A stretch of DNA of 64,000 nt from Bacillus sp. REN16 (lineage in GTDB: Bacteria; Bacillota; Bacilli; Bacillales; Bacillaceae_L): NCBI RefSeq assembly GCF_020731355.1, contig NZ_JAJFZK010000011.1, forward strand, positions 397 to 64,396, in the 5' to 3' direction. The notes beneath the pieces are model-generated. The model saw nothing but the letters and a program-made list of their open reading frames with translations. It was not told where the DNA came from and made no database searches. The position numbers were made by a program, and so were the translations under genes. Numbering within the stretch: the first letter of the stretch is position 1; every line of letters begins with the position of its first letter. Shown one piece after another: positions 24,996-32,601 of this stretch.

Positions 24996-26042
24996 TTGGA
25001 AGATATTCGACTCAATGTATCTTTGCTTCGCAGAAGAGTACCAAATTTAACAACTGCTGCACGGTCTGTGGGATTACGTCCGGCCACTGTATCAAATTTG
25101 TGCACCGGAAAGATTCCCGTTGGACGTGCGGAAGTGCGCACATTAGTAGCGCTTGCTGAATTAGCTGAATGTAGTTTGGATGAATTACTAATTCGAGGGG
25201 AGAAAATTGAAATGATTGAAACTGGGATTAAAACGCTTGATGTCTTTGCTCCATTAGCAAAAGGTGGTACCGTTGGTCTTGTCGCTCGTCCTGGAATGGG
25301 GCAGCTTGTCGTACTTGCTGAATTATTTCACCGCTTACGCAACAATGACTTTGCAACTGTTTTACTTTTGCCGGAAGGGGATCATCCTGAAGTAAATGAT
25401 ATTCTAGATGAAGTTCAAATTCAGGTAAAAACAATTAATGAAGCATACGACGAAATTGCAAAGCTTGGTAAGACAAAAGAGGTGGCTTTTGCTGCTGACC
25501 GCTCCCATGTTATCACTGGTGAAATTCAAACTTTACAGGATAAGCTTCATTCAATCGGAGTTGATTCTGTCACAACCATTCTTGTAGATTTAAAGGGAGA
25601 AGTTGTTGACGAAGATGTCCCATTTGGCCCGCTTGAAACTCTATGGCAATTTGATGCTGATCTCACTGCTAGACATCAATTCCCTGCAGTCAACCCAGTA
25701 TACTCTACCTCTTCAGTCCTTGAGGGGGCACACCTGGATCAAACACATTTCACGATCCAACAGCGAGCGAAAAAGATGTTGCGCCGGTACCGCGAGCTCC
25801 GGTCACTCGTTACGGTGCACGGTCTTGAAAAGCTCCCGGAAACTGAGGTTCAAACCTATAAGCGCGGCGAGCGCCTTGAAGCCTATTTGACACAACCTTT
25901 TTATGTCGCCGAAGCTTTTACCGGCAAAAAAGGAGAAACCATCAGTTTACAGGATACCCTTCAGGACATTCGTAAAATCCTTGATGGCACCACCGACTCA
26001 AAAGAAGCTGCAGAATTGGCTTATATCGGAAAACTTAGCTAA
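24996..26042 (+). CDS. HTH protein fused to an F1-ATPase beta-like domain
   Basis: Residues about 5-66 form an XRE-like helix-turn-helix (TTAARSVGLRPATVSNLCTG). Residues about 75-348 resemble the F1 beta subunit. GIKTLDVFAPLAKGGTVGL aligns with beta GIKVxDLLAPYxKGGKIGL. FPAVNPVYSTSSVLEGAHL aligns with YPAVDPLxSTSRxL. MLRRYRELRSLV and YLTQPFYVAEAFTGKKGE match the beta C-terminus. The P-loop is lost: GxxGVGKT became RPGMGQLV, so ATP hydrolysis is unlikely. It is probably a DNA-binding regulator. The TTG start at 24996 lies 8 nt after AGGAGGTG. It is monogenic with its own terminator. Confidence 0.75.
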   Translation: MEDIRLNVSLLRRRVPNLTTAARSVGLRPATVSNLCTGKIPVGRAEVRTLVALAELAECSLDELLIRGEKIEMIETGIKTLDVFAPLAKGGTVGLVARPGMGQLVVLAELFHRLRNNDFATVLLLPEGDHPEVNDILDEVQIQVKTINEAYDEIAKLGKTKEVAFAADRSHVITGEIQTLQDKLHSIGVDSVTTILVDLKGEVVDEDVPFGPLETLWQFDADLTARHQFPAVNPVYSTSSVLEGAHLDQTHFTIQQRAKKMLRRYRELRSLVTVHGLEKLPETEVQTYKRGERLEAYLTQPFYVAEAFTGKKGETISLQDTLQDIRKILDGTTDSKEAAELAYIGKLS

Positions 26043-26050
26043 ATAGCAAA

Positions 26051-26078
26051 GGCAGGAATTCATTTCCTGCCTTTTTTC
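26051..26078. terminator. Bidirectional terminator HTH-F1beta / ctaG
   Basis: GGCAGGAA/TTTCCTGCC stem followed by TTTTTT on the plus strand. The ctaG stop (26060) lies in the stem-loop. Confidence 0.85.
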
Positions 26079-26890
26079 ATAAACAACCATATTACACTTA
26101 AGCCGAAAATCAATGCTTGTGAGATAAATAAGATAATCGCTCCGTTCTTTTGCTCACCAATTGGCGGATATGGAAGCAATGTTTCCAATAAATCCGGTGG
26201 AATCTCTTCACCGATAGGCATACATAAGGCTAACGCTGCAAGCATTTGACTTGTGTCACTGTAAACCGAATACAACTCGGTATTTGCAAACCATAAAAAG
26301 AGTGTGACTGGCACAAACATCACAATATTGACAACGATATAGATAAGCTTTTGCTTAAAACTCAATTGATCTTGCTCTTTAATTGGCCCGATGATTGGCC
26401 ACCATAATAGCGCCGCAGCTAAAATCAACCCAACTAAAAAGAAATAGTTTGTAAAATAACCTGTTCGAATCCAGTCAAATACAACTGGCACATGGTATCC
26501 AATAAATAAACCATGAAATAAAACAATTGCAAACACTGGATGAGTTAGAAAACGATAAACCTTTTTCGCACCACTATTTTTTAACATTTTTTCAAGCAGG
26601 TTGGTCTTCAAACCGATTACTAGTAAAGGTGCCGCAATTAAAAGGACGACGACAATTTGAATGATGTGGGCGCGGAACAGCATACGTCCCAGAAGGTTCA
26701 ACGGACTTCCGACAGCAAAAAGAATCAACAGCATACTTCCTGCAAACGCAATTGATTTATACTTTTTGTGGTCCTTCGGAGTGGGTAAAAGGAACATATA
26801 TAAGACAATTAAAATAAGTGTAAAAAAGATGACTCCGCCGTTCCATTGGGAGTGAAAGCTAAAACCATCTAAAATTTGACTAATCACCAT
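26060..26890 (-). CDS. ctaG: CtaG, cytochrome c oxidase (caa3) assembly factor
   Basis: The 276-aa product has seven predicted helices and matches the caa3_CtaG family. Landmarks are an N-terminal QWNGGVIFFTLILIVLYM, LLGRMLFRAHIIQIVVVLLI with the conserved His, FLTHPVFAIVLFHGLFIGYH, and a C-terminal GAIILFISQALIFGLSVIW. In B. subtilis CtaG is needed for the caa3 oxidase, probably in CuB insertion. No cta operon is adjacent here. A Crp/Fnr-like half-palindrome lies about 110 bp upstream. Confidence 0.88.
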   Translation of the reverse strand: MVISQILDGFSFHSQWNGGVIFFTLILIVLYMFLLPTPKDHKKYKSIAFAGSMLLILFAVGSPLNLLGRMLFRAHIIQIVVVLLIAAPLLVIGLKTNLLEKMLKNSGAKKVYRFLTHPVFAIVLFHGLFIGYHVPVVFDWIRTGYFTNYFFLVGLILAAALLWWPIIGPIKEQDQLSFKQKLIYIVVNIVMFVPVTLFLWFANTELYSVYSDTSQMLAALALCMPIGEEIPPDLLETLLPYPPIGEQKNGAIILFISQALIFGLSVIWLFMKKGRK

Positions 26891-27000
26891 ATCACCAGCT
26901 TTATGGATATTTAGTTGTTCAAAAGGTCAACATCAGGTCCGAAGAACCGTTCGAACATACTCTTCTATCTTCATTCTAAATCCTCTCGCACCATATGGAA

Positions 27001-27016
27001 TATGATTTATATCACA
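27001..27016 (-). promoter_or_regulatory. Candidate Crp/Fnr-type box upstream of ctaG
   Basis: Minus strand TGTGATATAAATCATA fits TGTGA-N6-TCACA in 9 of 10 positions and lies about 110 bp before the ctaG start. A Crp/Fnr family gene is at 52789. Confidence 0.4.
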
Positions 27017-27042
27017 TGTCGTTTTTCAGACAATATTCAGAC

Positions 27043-27085
27043 AAAAAAAGTCCATATTTAAATCGGTATGATTTAAACATGGACC
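27043..27085 (-). terminator. Terminator of the GNAT gene
   Basis: Minus strand: GTCCATGTTTAAAT pairs with ATTTAAATATGGAC (one G-T/mismatch), followed by TTTTTTT. Confidence 0.85.
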
Positions 27086-27091
27086 TGATTA

Positions 27092-27763
27092 TTATAATGG
27101 AAGCAAGTTTACTGATTCTTTTTCCTTTAATCCATTCACCATTTCCAGCCATTCTGCTGGTTTGTTTGGAAGAACAGTGTAATAGGTTGTTAAGAAATCT
27201 GCGACTAATTGGCTTGGCAGCTCATTAACTTGTTCATCGCCAGGCATGAAACATAAATCAAGCCCCTTCACAGCTTCTCCATCATTGTTCCAAGATGGGT
27301 GAACATAGTCGAGATTAAGACGCTTATACCCTAGATGAGACAAAACCTCACGGCGTACGAATGGATCCATTTGCTTCACTGTACCAAATTCATAGTGTGC
27401 AACCTGGTAGGGATCATAGATCTCAGCAAACATTCCAAAAAGCTCTTTTCCATTTCCCTCTGCAAGCTTCTGTAAATCCTTCGTACGGTTTTGCGCTAAA
27501 AAGCGACCAATGCTTAAGCCGGGTTGACCAATAATCGTAAAATCAGTCATTGCGATATTCCAGTCTGGGTAATAACGGTATTCCGTCGCTCCGACAACCT
27601 CATCCTCATTTACAGCTACGAAAACGCGGATGCTCGGGTCTTCAAGAGGCTCCTTCCAAAGCTCAAAATCTAGAACTTCTTCTTTAGGAAACACATTCTT
27701 CATTAATTCATGCATTTTAAAAAATAATGGGTCATTGATGCTTGTTATTCTTTTATAATCCAT
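27092..27763 (-). CDS. GNAT-type N-acetyltransferase, partner of the nitrilase
   Basis: The 223-aa product has a GNAT-like core: VFVAVNEDEVVGATEYRYYPD (beta4), then a LSIGRFLAQNRTKDLQKLAEG segment resembling the acetyl-CoA loop and helix, and a C-terminal extension. The classic R/Q-xx-G-x-G/A is poorly conserved, so the call is moderate. It lies downstream of a carbon-nitrogen hydrolase. In other bacteria, and in B. subtilis YhcX as I recall, GNAT and nitrilase domains are fused, which supports a shared pathway. The RBS is AAAAGGAGAGTATGAA, directly abutting a structured repeat. Confidence 0.7.
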   Translation of the reverse strand: MDYKRITSINDPLFFKMHELMKNVFPKEEVLDFELWKEPLEDPSIRVFVAVNEDEVVGATEYRYYPDWNIAMTDFTIIGQPGLSIGRFLAQNRTKDLQKLAEGNGKELFGMFAEIYDPYQVAHYEFGTVKQMDPFVRREVLSHLGYKRLNLDYVHPSWNNDGEAVKGLDLCFMPGDEQVNELPSQLVADFLTTYYTVLPNKPAEWLEMVNGLKEKESVNLLPL

Positions 27764-27776
27764 TTCATACTCTCCT

Positions 27777-27898
27777 TTTAATCAAATGCGCTTTGGCGTA
27801 TTTGCGCCCGATTTTTTTCGACCCCTGTCGAAAAGTTTCCATTTAAAAATCGTGGCATCCGCCGGAGGCATTAACTTTATTCAGTTGAATAAAGTTAA
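27777..27898 (-). repeat. Structured 3'-end element, copy 2 (nitrilase-GNAT junction)
   Basis: Minus-strand order matches copy 1 at 608-744. A perfect stem TTAACTTTATTCA/TGAATAAAGTTAA overlaps the nitrilase stop. Then come GCCTCCGGCGGATGCC, a nested stem CGATTTTT/AAAAATCG around TTTTCGAC/GTCGAAAA, and a hairpin CAAATaCGC/GCGcATTTG. Paired positions differ from copy 1 in compensatory fashion. The element ends at the RBS of the GNAT gene, so it fills the whole intercistronic gap. Confidence 0.8.
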
Positions 27899-28752
27899 TC
27901 CCAATCGGGGTAAAGGTCCGTTCTGCGGTCGCGCCATGTTGTAACAGATCCGCGTTCACGAACTTCGTAAAGAAGATCCAGGTCAAGATCAGCTGTTACA
28001 ATCATGTCGTTATTTAATTCCCCTTCAACTAAAATCCCTTTCGGCGGAAATGGGATATCATTAGGCGTAATGACCACTGCTTGCCCAAAATTGGCACGCA
28101 TAAAATCAACCGTTGGGAGTGAACCAACTGTACCCGTTCCAACAACATATACTTGGTTTTCCACCGCTCTTGCGTGGCTTGTATACCGCACACGATGGAA
28201 GCCGTGGCGATCATCTGTACAAGACGGACAAAAGATCACATCTGCTCCCTTTGCTTTTGCAATCCTAACGATTTCCGGGAATTCAATATCATAGCAGGTC
28301 AGCATCGCAATGCGTCCTTTTTCTGTATCAAACACCTGGAAGTCGTCACCTGGTGTCATATTCCACTCATTCACTTCTGTTGGTGTAATATGCAGCTTTG
28401 CCTGCTCCCCAATTTTTCCATCTGGGTAAAATAAATGGGCTACATTGTTTAGGTGGTCCCCTTTACGGATCACATGTGTTCCGCCAATAATATACACATT
28501 ATATTCTTTTGCAAGCTTAGAAAAAAGTGCTCTATACTGTTCTGTAAAGCTCGGCAGGTCGTCAATGGTCATACTTGACCCATCTTTCCTGCCTATTGAT
28601 AAAAGCTGTGTAGTAAAAAATTCGGGAAATAATATAAACTCTGCGTCAAATTCCATAGCTGTTTTTATATAATGCTCACATTGGGCAGCAAACTCATCAA
28701 AGGAACGAATCGTGTGAAGATGATATTGCACCGCTGAAACCCTTAATTTCAA
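27895..28752 (-). CDS. Carbon-nitrogen hydrolase (nitrilase superfamily)
   Basis: The 285-aa cytoplasmic product has the Glu-Lys-Cys triad: ILFPEFFTTQLL (Glu), QAKLHITPTE (Lys) and MLTCYDIEFPEIVRIAK (Cys). It probably hydrolyses an amide or carbamoyl compound; the substrate is not evident. I place the start at TTG 28752 (MKLRVSAVQYHLH), because AAGGGGGATCTCGA precedes it, rather than the TTG 18 nt upstream that lies inside that RBS. A downstream GNAT gene probably belongs to the same transcript. Residue spacing is normal for the family. Confidence 0.85.
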   Translation of the reverse strand: MKLRVSAVQYHLHTIRSFDEFAAQCEHYIKTAMEFDAEFILFPEFFTTQLLSIGRKDGSSMTIDDLPSFTEQYRALFSKLAKEYNVYIIGGTHVIRKGDHLNNVAHLFYPDGKIGEQAKLHITPTEVNEWNMTPGDDFQVFDTEKGRIAMLTCYDIEFPEIVRIAKAKGADVIFCPSCTDDRHGFHRVRYTSHARAVENQVYVVGTGTVGSLPTVDFMRANFGQAVVITPNDIPFPPKGILVEGELNNDMIVTADLDLDLLYEVRERGSVTTWRDRRTDLYPDWD

Positions 28753-29020
28753 ATCGAGATCCCCCTTCAATTCTAAAAATCTGTATAAGTGGATTATTAA
28801 CTATTTTTCCGTTTGAAACAAGTTAATTATCCTTTTAATAGTAGACTATAAAGATTCGATTCTCAAAAACCTTTTTTTGCCAAATTTCTCTTTTCCCACA
28901 ACCCTCCCTTATGATAAGATAGTCGTTGTTGCTGTAAAATTGTCGTAATATTACTGAAACCTTTCTGCAACATAAGACGTCTTATATAGTGAAGAATACA
29001 CAGCAAAGAAGGTATGCTAA

Positions 29021-30004
29021 ATGTCGGACACAAAAAAAATGGGGAAGGGCAATATTGTAAAAATTATTGCGTTGTTTGGCTTTATTGTGTTGTTACTCTT
29101 TTATTCTTTTTTTCTACTAAAATCGAAGTTTTTTCTTGAAGCAGATGCATCTGAACCGATTGTTGAGGTTGTAGCACCTGTTGAAACTCCAGAAAAAAAT
29201 GAACCAATAGATGATGATTTAAAAGTGGATGACCAACCTAAAGGTACTATTGATGAAGAAAAGCCCACTGAGGAAGAACCTGCACCTACAACAGAAACCA
29301 CAGTAGAACCAGCTCCAGTTACCATGAATCCAGCAACTCCCGAAGTAGATGATGAACAGGAAGCCGATGAAGAACAGGATGGGCCGAAGGAAACTCCAGC
29401 CCCACCATCAAGGGCGGTATATCTCACTTTTGACGATGGTCCACATAAGGTTTCAAAGGATATTCTTGCTTTACTCGATCAATATGATGCGCTGGCAACT
29501 TTTTTTATGTTAGATAATAATATTAAACATTATCCTGATGCTGTAAAGGAAATGGTTAGTAAAGGGCACAGTGTCGGCCTTCATGGCGTGACCCACGATA
29601 AAAATAAATTCTATCAATCTTCTAACTCCGTCCTAGGGGAAATGGACCAAACGCAACAAACGATTTTAGAACTTACCGGTATCGAAACAGACCTTATTCG
29701 GACGCCATTTGGCAGTTCACCATATATGACGGACGCTTATAAAAATGCAGTTGATACAGCTGGATATAAGATGTGGGATTGGAATATCGATAGCCGTGAT
29801 TGGCAATTTCGAGACAGTCGCTATGTGGACAGTGTAATCGATCAATTGAATAAGCTGAATCGTGTCAATGAACCAATTGTGATTTTATTGCACGAAAGAC
29901 CTGAAACACTTGAACATTTACCAAAGCTACTCGACTACTTAAAGGGGCAAGGCTATGAATTCAAAGCACTGGACTCGACCATGCACCCCATCCAACTATT
30001 TTAA
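29021..30004 (+). CDS. Membrane-anchored polysaccharide deacetylase (NodB domain)
   Basis: The 327-aa product has an N-terminal anchor (about residues 12-32, IIALFGFIVLLLFYSFFLLK). A very acidic, Pro/Glu/Thr-rich linker follows (about 40-130), likely spanning the wall. The NodB domain has motif 1 VYLTFDDGPHK, motif 2 HSVGLHGVTHD, and motif 3 IRTPFGSSPYM. It should deacetylate peptidoglycan or another wall glycan outside the cell. Motif 3 has RTPFG where R-P-P-Y-G is usual. The start at 29021 (ATGTCGG) lies after AAAGAAGG. A hairpin terminator overlaps the stop. Confidence 0.87.
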   Translation: MSDTKKMGKGNIVKIIALFGFIVLLLFYSFFLLKSKFFLEADASEPIVEVVAPVETPEKNEPIDDDLKVDDQPKGTIDEEKPTEEEPAPTTETTVEPAPVTMNPATPEVDDEQEADEEQDGPKETPAPPSRAVYLTFDDGPHKVSKDILALLDQYDALATFFMLDNNIKHYPDAVKEMVSKGHSVGLHGVTHDKNKFYQSSNSVLGEMDQTQQTILELTGIETDLIRTPFGSSPYMTDAYKNAVDTAGYKMWDWNIDSRDWQFRDSRYVDSVIDQLNKLNRVNEPIVILLHERPETLEHLPKLLDYLKGQGYEFKALDSTMHPIQLF

Positions 30005-30033
30005 CAGATGGCTATCTAGGCCATCTGTTTTTC
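30003..30033 (+). terminator. Terminator of the deacetylase gene
   Basis: AACAGATGGC/GGCCATCTGTT stem followed by TTTCTTT, beginning at the stop codon. Confidence 0.85.
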
Positions 30034-30088
30034 TTTATGAATTTAAGGTAAACTAAATGAACAAATAAAGAATGGAAGGATTTTCGCA

Positions 30089-30283
30089 ATGAATGGGCAA
30101 AATCGTGCAGACATAACACCAGGAATTCTAGTGCAAATTGTGTTAAAGAAAGACCAACGTACGGGTATACTGACAAAAGGAACCGTGAAAGATATCTTAA
30201 CAAAGTCCAGCTCTCACCCTCATGGGATTAAGGTTCGGTTGGAGGATGGACAGGTTGGCCGCGTGAAGGAAATTTTAAAATAA
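30089..30283 (+). CDS. ywbE: YwbE family protein (DUF2196)
   Basis: The 64-aa protein is typical of YwbE: RADITPGILVQIVLKKDQRT, LTKGTVKDILT, then HPHGIKVRLEDGQVGRVKEI. The fold is a small beta-barrel with conserved G and HPHGIKV motif. Its role is unknown, though the barrel could bind nucleic acid. ATG 30089 follows GGAAGGATTTTCGCA. It is separated by 24 nt from the next gene and may be co-transcribed with it. Confidence 0.88.
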   Translation: MNGQNRADITPGILVQIVLKKDQRTGILTKGTVKDILTKSSSHPHGIKVRLEDGQVGRVKEILK

Positions 30284-30307
30284 AAGAATTGAAATGAGGA
30301 CTTATAC

Positions 30308-30784
30308 ATGTTATCTTTCGAAGAAAAACGTAAAATCATTGAATCATTCCCGGAGCTTCAACGGAAAGATGTATCTTTAAAAAGAGTGAACTTTCATTAT
30401 AACGACAGTGTCTTTGAGAAAAAGATTGTCGTTCAGCATCTCCACCCAAATGGCAATGGTTTTGTATATGCCGGAAACCTTCAAAATTATGAGGTGGATG
30501 AAAAAGGATTTGTTAATATTCGCGACTTCTCTGAAGCTGATCTGCGAAGAATCGTGAAGGAATCCATTCAATCACTCTCTGCAAATTCTCCTCATGCAAG
30601 GGAAAATGCCATCATTGGTGAAGGACAAGAGGAACGCTGGGTGAATGATGAGGGACAAACCTTGCTGCTCGTGTTTGAGGACGAGTGGTGGAATATATAC
30701 TCCGGATTAAATCTGGAAGAAGCTTTTGGCTCCTATGACGAAGCTGAAGATTATTTATATGACGAGGGCTTTAGACTACAATAA
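30308..30784 (+). CDS. Uncharacterised cytoplasmic protein (158 aa)
   Basis: ATG 30308 follows ATGAGGACTTATAC. The acidic protein has no membrane segment or Cys motif. Visible features are FHYNDSVFEKKIVVQHLHPNG, GFVYAGNL, ADLRRIVKESIQSL, and a tryptophan-rich C-terminus VFEDEWWNIYSGLNLEEAFG. I recognise no family. Its position after ywbE and before a good terminator makes a two-gene operon plausible. Confidence 0.7.
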   Translation: MLSFEEKRKIIESFPELQRKDVSLKRVNFHYNDSVFEKKIVVQHLHPNGNGFVYAGNLQNYEVDEKGFVNIRDFSEADLRRIVKESIQSLSANSPHARENAIIGEGQEERWVNDEGQTLLLVFEDEWWNIYSGLNLEEAFGSYDEAEDYLYDEGFRLQ

Positions 30785-30786
30785 AC

Positions 30787-30824
30787 AAAATCCAACCTCC
30801 TGTAAAAATGGGGTTGGATTTTTT
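30787..30824 (+). terminator. Terminator of the ywbE unit
   Basis: AAATCCAACCTC...GGGGTTGGATTT stem followed by TTTTC. Confidence 0.85.
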
Positions 30825-30839
30825 CATTTCACTATTGAA

Positions 30840-30873
30840 TTGGCATAAAAGATACCTTCCAAACGGCGTTTTC
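30840..30873 (-). pseudogene. Duplicated 3' end of the anti-sigma-like gene
   Basis: The 34 bp match 31548-31581 at 31 positions. Translated on the minus strand they read ENAVWKVSFMPIQ then a stop, against ENGVWKVGFMPIQ at the end of the gene at 31540. The rest of the copy is missing and the 52-bp array begins immediately beside it, so this looks like a duplicated gene tail left at the far side of the array. Confidence 0.75.
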
Positions 30874-31491
30874 CATTTACATCCAATAATAATGTCATAT
30901 TTGGCGTTTATGGTATGGGTTTTTCCATTTACATCCAACAACCATGTCATATTTGGCGTTTATGGTGTGACTTTTTCCATTTACATCCAATACCCATGCA
31001 ATATTTGGCGTTTATGATATTTCTTTTTCCATTTTCATCCAATACCCATGTCATATTTGGCGTTTATGGCGTGGCTTTTTCCATTTACATCCAATACCCA
31101 TGTCATATTAGGCTTTTATGGTATGGCCTTTTCCATTTACATCCAATACCCATGTCATATTTGGCGTTTATGGCGTGACTTTTTCCATTTTCATCCAATA
31201 TCCATGTCATATTTGGCGTTTATGGTATGACCTTTTCCATTTACATCCAATAGCCATGTCATATTTGGCGTTTATGGTGTGGCTTTTTCCATTTACATCC
31301 AATATCCATGTCATATTTGGCGTTTATGGTGTGACTTTTTCCATTTACATCCAATATCCATGCAATATTTGGCGTTTATGGCGTGACTTTTTCCATTTAC
31401 ATCCAATACCCATGTCATATTAGGCTTTTATGGTATGGCCTTTTCCATTTACATCCAATATCCATGTCATATATAGTTTTTGATGCGTCTT
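30871..31491. repeat. 52-bp tandem array (about 12 units)
   Basis: The anchor TTCCATTTACATCCAAT recurs at 30871, 30923, 30975, 31027, 31079, 31131, 31183, 31235, 31287, 31339, 31391 and 31443, with exactly 52 bp each time. Each unit also holds CCCATGTCATATTTGGCG and TTTATGG. No indels occur across 12 units, and point changes are scattered. Since 52 is not a multiple of three, the long open frames through it are by-products. The array separates the ywbE unit from the anti-sigma-like gene. Confidence 0.93.
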
Positions 31492-31539
31492 TCCATATCC
31501 CATCTAATTCCTAATCCTAGTAGGACGAAAAACCGAGTC

Positions 31540-32601
31540 CTATTGTATTGGCATAAAACCTACCTTCCAAACGCCGTTTTCGTCTTTTACCATTTGGAAG
31601 CCCATATCTCCATTTTTATTACGGAAGGAAATATAACCTTCATATTCGCTTTGTTGACGGAAGGTTCCAGAACCTAACCCGTAATAAGCTTTATTGTCTA
31701 TTTCGGAAAACATCGGATCTTGTTCCCAGTACTTCTTATCCTCTTCCTCTGACCACATGACTCTGTCCTCTCTCTTTGTATACAAGGCATAGGAGGTTTC
31801 TTGATCACCATCTGCTATGGCTTGGAGATAGATTTTCGCCACACTGATTGGCTCGAGGTTTCTTAGTGCCTCAGGATTATGATCGACTTTGAATGCATCG
31901 TACGCAGCCCTTTCCTGCTCATTAAGTTCAAGATCATTTTCGATTTCTGGGACATATTCATCAAGGGGGGCATAGATTTCTATTTGCCCTTCTTCCCAGT
32001 AGTTAATATGAATATGGTGCAGCTTTTCCTCATTATTTTGCGTATATGAAAAGACCATTTCAATACTCGGTTCAGCCTGACTCTCCTTAAACGACTTAAT
32101 AGTTAGTGATCTCACATCGATCCCCTTGTAAAAATCAAGTAACACTTCAACTTCTTTTTCTGGATTCGCCGGAAAAAATACATTTTCCTTAAGGAATTCC
32201 TTATCTTCCACATGAAGTGCCTCGAAAAAATTTACTACTAGCTTACCAGCTTCTTTTATTTTCGTTACCTTTAAGACTGAATCATACAATTGTTGGTACG
32301 CAGGATTCTCAGCTAACAACGTTTCAAAATCCGGATTCACTACTTTCGTATTTTCTTCTACTTCAACCGGCTGCTGCCCTTGTTCGGGATCACTCATCAC
32401 ATAGGATACAGTTATGACTGTAAACAAACAAACTGCCACTGCTAGTGGGACCCACATTTTTAGCCAAGAAAAATTTCTTCTCTTTATCTTATAATTTTCC
32501 GTTAGCTTTTCTTTTAGCTCATTTGCAAAAACTGGATTCGGTTCAAGCTCAGGACGATTTTTCAAGGGTTGTAACCATTTTTCATCATTTCGATTGTTCA
32601 T
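31540..32601 (-). CDS. Putative anti-sigma factor with extracytoplasmic domain
   Basis: The 353-aa product has an N-terminal cytosolic stretch (WLQPLKNRPELEPNPVFANEL, about residues 8-28). One helix follows (about 48-68, WVPLAVAVCLFTVITVSYVM), and then a ~280-residue extracytoplasmic region with two similar-looking segments (FFEALHVEDKEFL; YLQAIADGDQETSYAL). Its start overlaps the end of the ECF sigma gene by 17 nt, which is typical of a cognate anti-sigma factor; I see no ZAS zinc motif. ATG 32601 is used, since AGGAGGGGTGGGGG precedes it. The inferred role is release of sigma upon an envelope signal. Confidence 0.72.
   Translation of the reverse strand: MNNRNDEKWLQPLKNRPELEPNPVFANELKEKLTENYKIKRRNFSWLKMWVPLAVAVCLFTVITVSYVMSDPEQGQQPVEVEENTKVVNPDFETLLAENPAYQQLYDSVLKVTKIKEAGKLVVNFFEALHVEDKEFLKENVFFPANPEKEVEVLLDFYKGIDVRSLTIKSFKESQAEPSIEMVFSYTQNNEEKLHHIHINYWEEGQIEIYAPLDEYVPEIENDLELNEQERAAYDAFKVDHNPEALRNLEPISVAKIYLQAIADGDQETSYALYTKREDRVMWSEEEDKKYWEQDPMFSEIDNKAYYGLGSGTFRQQSEYEGYISFRNKNGDMGFQMVKDENGVWKVGFMPIQ

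Noticed and set aside
30808-31423. Several open frames reading through the 52-bp array as aromatic, membrane-like proteins
   Set aside because: They arise because a 52-bp repeat opens all three frames; there is no RBS and each frame just repeats the same translated units.
30871-31491. Possible CRISPR array
   Set aside because: The whole 52-bp unit is repeated, without variable spacers.
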